The notes below the pieces were generated by a model. The model saw nothing but the letters and a program-made list of their open reading frames with translations, searched no databases and had not been told where the DNA came from. Below are positions 4,729 to 8,346 of a DNA stretch of 8,346 nt, piece after piece (the stretch's first letter is position 1; each line of letters starts with the position of its first letter). Source of the DNA: an uncultured Geobacteraceae bacterium (GTDB lineage: Bacteria > Desulfobacterota > Desulfuromonadia > Desulfuromonadales > Geopsychrobacteraceae); NCBI GenBank assembly GCA_937958075.1, contig CALFFB010000286.1, positions 1-8,346 on the forward strand, read 5' to 3'. The position numbers and the translations under genes are program-made.

Positions 4729-6617
4729 GCAGTATTTCTTTCCGGGATATGGCGCAGATGCTGGCCATGCAGGCGACAACTGTCGCGGAGCATCTGCTTG
4801 GGACTGCAGGCAAGCGGATCGGCAACGACCTGTGTTATGGCGATATCTGCGGCGGATCGGGGCAGTCACTGCGGATTTGTGTCAGCGGTGGTAAGGCTGG
4901 TGTCTGGGCGGACTTCGCAGCAACGGGGCACTCTGGTGACCTGATTGACTTGTGGCGGATCAGTCGTGGCTTGACCGCCGCTGAAACAGCGAAAGAGGTG
5001 AAAGACTACCTGGGGATCAAGGACGAGAACCCGTTTGCCGGGCGCAGGAAGAAGGAGTATAGCCGACCATCGAGACCAGCAGCAAAACGTGTTGCCAGCA
5101 ATGATGCTGCCGCGACCTATCTGAGGGGGCGCGGGTTGACGGATGAAGTGATTGCCAGTTACCGCGTTGCCTATCTGCAGAACCTTCCCGACAAATTCAA
5201 GGCCGAGCAGCAGGATTGGCTGGTGTTCCCGTTCATGCGTGATAGTGAACTGGTGGCTCTGAAGTACCTGTGCCTGCACCGTCCGGATGGCAAGAAGATC
5301 ATTCGTGCTGAAGGTGGTTGTGAGCCGATCTTGTTCGGGTGGCAGGCCATTCCCGATGATGCCCGTACCGTCACGATCTGTGAGGGTGAGGTCGACGCCA
5401 TGAGTCTGGCGGTTTACGGGCATCCGGCGCTATCGGTACCTAATGGGGGTGGCGGCGGCAACAAACAGCAGTGGTTGGATTCTGAATGGCACAACCTGGA
5501 GCGCTTTGATGAGATTTACCTGTGCCTTGATGGCGATACCGAGGGGCAGGCGGCAGTGGTGGAGATTTGCTCCCGGCTGGGGGCACATCGGTGCCGGATT
5601 GTGGAGCTGCCCTACAAGGACGCCAACGAGTGCCTGCAGCGAGGGGTGACGGCGGAGCAGATCGCAACCTGTTATGAGCAGGCCCAGACCAATGACCCGG
5701 AAGAGCTGCTACCTGTCAGCGCGTTCACGGCAGATATTGTCGAGTATTTCCATCCGGCAGCCGGGACGAGGCCAGGGTTCGATCTCCCCTGGAGGAAGAC
5801 GGGACCGATGCGGATACATCACGGGGAGCTGTCCATCTGGACCGGGTATAACGGCCACGGGAAGTCAGTTCTGCTGGGTCAGGTGATGATGGCCGCTGCT
5901 CAGCAAGGGGAGCGGGTGTGTATCGCCTCCCTGGAGATGCGACCGCATGTGACGTTCGGGCGGATGATGCGGCAGGCGGCGGGATCGAGCCGTCCATCTG
6001 AGGGAACCATTCTGCGGATCGTCGATGATTGGCGTGACCAGTTCTGGGTGTTCAACCTGGTGGGGACCGGTAAGGTCGACCGGGTATTGGCGGTGTTCGA
6101 GTATGCCTATCGGCGTTACGGGGTGCGGCAGTTTGTTGTGGACAGCCTGATGAAGCTGGGCATGGGGGATCAGGACTACGATGGACAGAAGCTGACGGTG
6201 GAGCGGATGGCTGATTTTTGCAACGAGTTTTCGGTGTGCGTTCATCTGGTGGCCCATGCCCGCAAGCAGGCGGACGAGATGAGTCCACCGAACAAGATGG
6301 ACATCAAGGGCACGGGGTCGATCACCGACCAAGCGGACAACGTGTTTTGCGTGTTCCGGAACAAGCAGAAGGAATTGGACATCCAGGAGCACCTACGGGA
6401 AAACGGTGGGGTGCGTGGCTCTGTGTTTGATGAGCTCAATCAACGCTATGACGCCATGCTGATCTGCGACAAGTACCGGGAAGATGGCGAGAAGGAAGGG
6501 CGATGGGGATTGTTTTTTGATCGGCAGACCTTGGTCTACACCGATAGTCAGCCACAGCAGCAGTTCGTTGCCGCTGACAGCGATGATGGCCTTTTGCCGG
6601 AAGGGTGGGTGGCATGA
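4725..6617 (+). CDS. Phage TOPRIM primase / DnaB-type helicase fusion, 630 aa
   Basis: The protein would unwind DNA 5'-3' and lay down primers at the phage fork, as T7 gp4 does. Residues 30-78 match the DnaG-like N-terminal module (WADFAATGHSGDLIDLW) but have no paired-cysteine zinc ribbon. The TOPRIM domain shows CEGEVDAMSL (E220, E222, D224) and LCLDGDTEGQAA (D269, D271). The RecA-type helicase core follows: Walker A GYNGHGKS (374-381), SLEM with catalytic-type E404, Walker B RQFVVDS (D473), HLVAHARK (507-514) and KGTGSITDQADNV (528-540). The C-terminal about 30 residues are Gln/Asp-rich. ATG 4725 overlaps the initiator stop by ATGA, so the two are coupled. No separate helicase-loader gene is seen, so the initiator may load this helicase directly. 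Whether priming is active without the zinc module is uncertain. Confidence 0.93.
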   Translation: MSSISFRDMAQMLAMQATTVAEHLLGTAGKRIGNDLCYGDICGGSGQSLRICVSGGKAGVWADFAATGHSGDLIDLWRISRGLTAAETAKEVKDYLGIKDENPFAGRRKKEYSRPSRPAAKRVASNDAAATYLRGRGLTDEVIASYRVAYLQNLPDKFKAEQQDWLVFPFMRDSELVALKYLCLHRPDGKKIIRAEGGCEPILFGWQAIPDDARTVTICEGEVDAMSLAVYGHPALSVPNGGGGGNKQQWLDSEWHNLERFDEIYLCLDGDTEGQAAVVEICSRLGAHRCRIVELPYKDANECLQRGVTAEQIATCYEQAQTNDPEELLPVSAFTADIVEYFHPAAGTRPGFDLPWRKTGPMRIHHGELSIWTGYNGHGKSVLLGQVMMAAAQQGERVCIASLEMRPHVTFGRMMRQAAGSSRPSEGTILRIVDDWRDQFWVFNLVGTGKVDRVLAVFEYAYRRYGVRQFVVDSLMKLGMGDQDYDGQKLTVERMADFCNEFSVCVHLVAHARKQADEMSPPNKMDIKGTGSITDQADNVFCVFRNKQKELDIQEHLRENGGVRGSVFDELNQRYDAMLICDKYREDGEKEGRWGLFFDRQTLVYTDSQPQQQFVAADSDDGLLPEGWVA

Positions 6618-6976
6618 CGGAAATAAGGATGAGTATCAAAACGCGCAGGAACGGGGTGTGGCGTGATGTGATGGCAGGCCCCTTTGCTGGCAAGACGTTG
6701 CGGGAAATGTTCACGATGATGCAGGGGACAGATACCTTGTGCCGCTATGAGGGGCCTGATGGAAAGGGTTACTTCTGCGGGACGGAGGACCTGCTGAAGT
6801 TACTGCATGAGCGCGGCGACCGGGCGTACCTGTTCGCAGAAGCGATACAGAAGATCGCGGAGGGGAGGAACGCCAGCATTCTGGACGAGATCGCGGTGCC
6901 GGAGGAAATGGCAGCCCTGGGCGCCAACGGCATCAGTTTGGAGGAGTACATCTTTTACCCACAGGAGGACGTATGA
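6614..6976 (+). CDS. Hypothetical phage protein, 120 aa
   Basis: I do not recognise this protein. ATG 6614 overlaps the primase-helicase stop by ATGA and has GGAAGGG (6599-6605) upstream; a GTG at 6605 in the same frame is less likely. The N-terminal part looks like beta strands (MSIKTRRNGVWRDVMAGPF), followed by a helix (LREMFTMMQG), a strand-turn segment with CRYEGPDGKGYFCG that carries two Cys, and helices around residues 58-100. No membrane or signal segment is visible. It sits between the helicase and an HNH-like gene with 4-base overlaps on both sides, so it is expressed with the replication module; a replication-accessory role is possible but unproven. Confidence 0.75.
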   Translation: MTEIRMSIKTRRNGVWRDVMAGPFAGKTLREMFTMMQGTDTLCRYEGPDGKGYFCGTEDLLKLLHERGDRAYLFAEAIQKIAEGRNASILDEIAVPEEMAALGANGISLEEYIFYPQEDV

Positions 6977-7203
6977 CGCGCAGAGAATGGGACAGAAGCC
7001 AGGACTACGAGAAGTTTCAGTCAAGCGACAAGGCCAAGAAGGACCGGGCAGCCCGCAACCAGGCACGGCGCCAGGCGGAGAAGGCGGGCAAGGTGAAGAA
7101 GGGTGATGGCAAGGATGTTCATCACAAAAACGGGAATCCGCGTGACAACAGCAGCAAGAACCTGCAGGTCGTTTCGCGGAGCCGCAACCGGGCGATGAAG
7201 TAA
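6973..7203 (+). CDS. Small HNH-like nuclease-domain protein, 76 aa
   Basis: ATG 6973 overlaps the previous stop (ATGA) and has CAGGAGG upstream. The first about 45 residues are highly charged and helical (many K, R, E), then residues 48-64 hold the HNH-type pattern DVHHKNGNPRDNSSKNL: His50/His51, Asn59 and Asn63-Leu64. Such 'HHKNGNP..N...NL' cores occur in small phage HNH proteins, which nick or cut DNA; many lie next to terminase genes. Here the segment after NL reads QVVSRSRNR, so the usual final catalytic His is replaced and no zinc-binding Cys pairs are present. It may be a reduced nuclease or a binding-only relative. Last gene of the plus-strand replication run. Confidence 0.72.
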   Translation: MTRREWDRSQDYEKFQSSDKAKKDRAARNQARRQAEKAGKVKKGDGKDVHHKNGNPRDNSSKNLQVVSRSRNRAMK

Positions 7204-7338
7204 ATTTGCCCGACCCGTCTGGCTCTGATGATAGTGATTTCTGGGCAACAACTAAAATGCCTCTCTAATGGACGCTGGGAGGCCAAGGTAGGCTAGGGTA
7301 TAGGTCGAAGGGAGATCGTCGAAGGAAGGCGGTATTTT

Positions 7339-7353
7339 GTGCGAAATTCGCAC
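7339..7353 (+). promoter_or_regulatory. Operator-like dyad upstream of the HU-like gene
   Basis: GTGCGA-AAT-TCGCAC (7339-7353) is a perfect 6-base-arm inverted repeat with a 3-base centre, 31 bases before the HU-like ATG. It resembles a dimeric repressor site. I find no confident -35/-10 pair around it, so the promoter remains unassigned. The rest of the 181-base gap (7204-7384) holds only a weak TTGCCC/GGGCAA pair (7206-7211, 7243-7248) and a (CAA)5 run at 7358-7372 just ahead of the ribosome site. Confidence 0.45.
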
Positions 7354-7384
7354 GGTTCAACAACAACAACAAAGGAGGAAGGAT

Positions 7385-7672
7385 ATGACAAGCAAGAAGG
7401 AATTGGTTGATCGGATGGTCGAGCGGGCAAGCCTGAATGGCGGGACCCGATTGTCACGGCGCGGGGCGCAGCAGCTGGTTGATGGTTTGTTCCGGGATAT
7501 TGAGGAGATTACCGCCGACGGGACGCTGTTGACGGTCCACGGGTTCGGGACGTTCTACACAAAGCGTTGTGAGGAGCGGAGCTGGTATGTCGCGGCGAAG
7601 GGCAAGAGGTATCAGACGCCGGAAGGGACGCGGGTCAAGATGCGGTCGCGCTTGAAGGCCAATCCGTTTTAA
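7385..7672 (+). CDS. Divergent HU/IHF-family DNA-bending protein, 95 aa
   Basis: ATG 7385 follows AAAGGAGGAAGG closely; a GTG at 7337 in frame would add a Gln-rich stretch translated from the (CAA) run and the dyad, so I reject it. The opening TSKKELVDRMVERA, the alpha-helical dimer part (about residues 22-45) and LTVHGFGTF (49-57) are typical of HU/IHF. The DNA-binding arm is unusual: instead of the RNP-containing arm tip it reads SWYVAAKGKRYQTPEGTRVK (66-85), so minor-groove contacts probably differ. HU proteins bend DNA non-specifically and help initiators melt origins; here it may assist the origin in the initiator gene. It has its own leader and a terminator just after its stop, so it is a single-gene unit. 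Confidence 0.88.
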   Translation: MTSKKELVDRMVERASLNGGTRLSRRGAQQLVDGLFRDIEEITADGTLLTVHGFGTFYTKRCEERSWYVAAKGKRYQTPEGTRVKMRSRLKANPF

Positions 7673-7673
7673 G

Positions 7674-7711
7674 AAAAAAGCCCCGACCAATCAAGGCCGG
7701 GGCATCATTTT
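7674..7711. terminator. Bidirectional terminator between convergent genes
   Basis: Arms GCCCCGACC (7680-7688) and GGCCGGGGC (7695-7703) pair at 8 of 9 positions (one A-C mismatch) around a 6-base loop. On the minus strand the stem is followed by six T (complement of 7674-7679), a strong terminator for the antirepressor; on the plus strand ATCATTTT follows, a weaker one for the HU-like gene, whose stop is 7670-7672. The element fills the space between the two convergent stops. Confidence 0.85.
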
Positions 7712-8346
7712 CACAGGGAAAGTTGCTGGCTGTTTCCGCCTGGGTCTGGTCTGTTCCAGGAGAGGACCGGGGCTTTGCGGCAACCGGGGAGTTGCCAATG
7801 ATTCGGGGGATTCAGCCAGCGTCCGTTGTGGATATTTTTCACAACGAGACGGCGCAGAAAGTCTAATCCCTTCTGCGTGACCATGGTGGTTCGTGCAATT
7901 TTGATCTCATCCCCTTTGCGATAGCTCCGTTCCCGGACCATGAAGCGGCCAGCATCGATCTGCTGCTGATAGGGCTCGTTGTTGTCCATCAGAACCTTTG
8001 TGGCGCGAAGTATTTTGAATAACGTGTTTTGGCCAAGGTTGGGAACCGCCAGGATTTTCGCGGCCTCACGCAGCAGGATCAGGTCGGACGAGTTGGCGAC
8101 GGCATCGAAAAATTCGACCTTGGGGGCGTCCTGTTTGATCTGTTCCTGGAGTTTGGCTTTGTCTTCAGCCAGGTCAGCGGCAAGGCGCAGGGCTTCAGGC
8201 AAGCTCTGGGGAATGTTAAAGGCTGGAGCGGCGGCGCCGGTTTCCAGGTCGTACCAGCGCTGAATGACAGCAGCGCGGCGCTTGGCGTCATAGCCGGTGA
8301 CAAGGGTCATGGTGGCGTGGAAGTCGAGGAGGTATTCGGGGTTCTT
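7711..8346 (-). CDS. Phage antirepressor with KilAC domain (N-terminus beyond the window)
   Basis: Read on the minus strand, the frame stays open from the right edge to TGA at 7713-7711, giving 211 visible residues; an internal Met at 8310 is not the start because in-frame coding continues through KNPEYLLDFHAT before it. Visible residues about 14-33 (TLVTGYDAKRRAAVIQRWYD) are the linker motif seen in Rha/Ant-type antirepressors (the '(L/V)(S/T)GY...R..(V/I)(I/V)..W' pattern). Residues about 75-168 are the KilAC domain (EFFDAV, LLREAAKIL, LGQNTLFKILR, YQQQIDAGRF, TQKGLDFLRRL). A tail of about 43 residues rich in Pro, Trp and Asn follows. Antirepressors bind and inactivate phage repressors to trigger lytic growth. 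The N-terminal target-binding domain is not visible. Confidence 0.9.
   Translation of the reverse strand, partial: KNPEYLLDFHATMTLVTGYDAKRRAAVIQRWYDLETGAAAPAFNIPQSLPEALRLAADLAEDKAKLQEQIKQDAPKVEFFDAVANSSDLILLREAAKILAVPNLGQNTLFKILRATKVLMDNNEPYQQQIDAGRFMVRERSYRKGDEIKIARTTMVTQKGLDFLRRLVVKNIHNGRWLNPPNHWQLPGCRKAPVLSWNRPDPGGNSQQLSL

Noticed and set aside
5865..6392. Minus-strand open frame of 175 codons opposite the helicase core
   Set aside because: The plus-strand frame carries complete Walker A/B motifs; the antisense product shows only His/Pro-rich composition with no family features.
7206..7248. TTGCCC/GGGCAA inverted repeat after the HNH-like gene as a terminator
   Set aside because: Six pairs with a 31-base loop and no T-run following; too weak to call.
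7337..7384. GTG at 7337 as start of the HU-like protein
   Set aside because: It lies over the operator-like dyad, adds a Gln-rich run from the (CAA)5 tract, and the ATG at 7385 has an ideal AAGGAGG site.

Overview
The window looks like the early (recombination and replication) region of a temperate tailed phage or prophage of a moderately GC-rich Gram-negative-type host. The basis is the gene content (YqaJ exonuclease, RecT, SSB-like protein, Lin1244/Lin1753-type replication initiator, TOPRIM primase-helicase, KilAC antirepressor), the dense same-strand packing and the repeated 4-base ATGA start/stop overlaps. The host group cannot be fixed from the sequence alone; a deltaproteobacterial-type host is only a guess.

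Layout: (i) 1-1245, a run of small unrecognised genes, including the tail of a gene entering from the left and a 26-residue single-membrane-segment protein. (ii) 1242-3344, a recombination module: YqaJ/lambda-exo-type nuclease, RecT annealase and an SSB-like OB-fold protein. (iii) 3357-3760, two tandem small ribbon-helix-helix-type proteins. (iv) 3757-3930, a non-coding segment with a promoter-like sequence, an operator-like dyad over its -35 box, and three successive hairpins, the last being a strong intrinsic terminator. (v) 3931-7203, a replication module: initiator (TTG start), a 630-residue primase-helicase, an unknown protein and a small HNH-like protein, all joined by ATGA overlaps. (vi) 7385-7672, a divergent HU/IHF-family protein with its own upstream dyad. 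(vii) A bidirectional terminator, then, on the minus strand and running off the right edge, a KilAC-type antirepressor.

The most interesting element lies inside the initiator gene. Eleven perfectly spaced 11-bp direct repeats (4291-4411, core TCC[C/G]GACA) are followed at once by a 59-base tract with no C on the plus strand (36 A, 15 G, 8 T; 4419-4477). The period is not a multiple of three, so the repeats pass through all three codon phases while the DNA core stays unchanged. Iterons followed by an A-rich, strand-biased unwinding tract inside the initiator gene is the architecture of the lambda origin inside gene O. I propose this as the phage replication origin.

Working model (inference): the initiator binds the iterons inside its own gene, melts the A-rich tract and loads the primase-helicase encoded immediately downstream, while exonuclease, RecT and SSB-like protein support recombination. 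The structured, terminated leader at about 3793-3911 would separate recombination from replication expression, acting as an attenuator or as a small RNA, perhaps under control of the ribbon-helix-helix proteins encoded just upstream.
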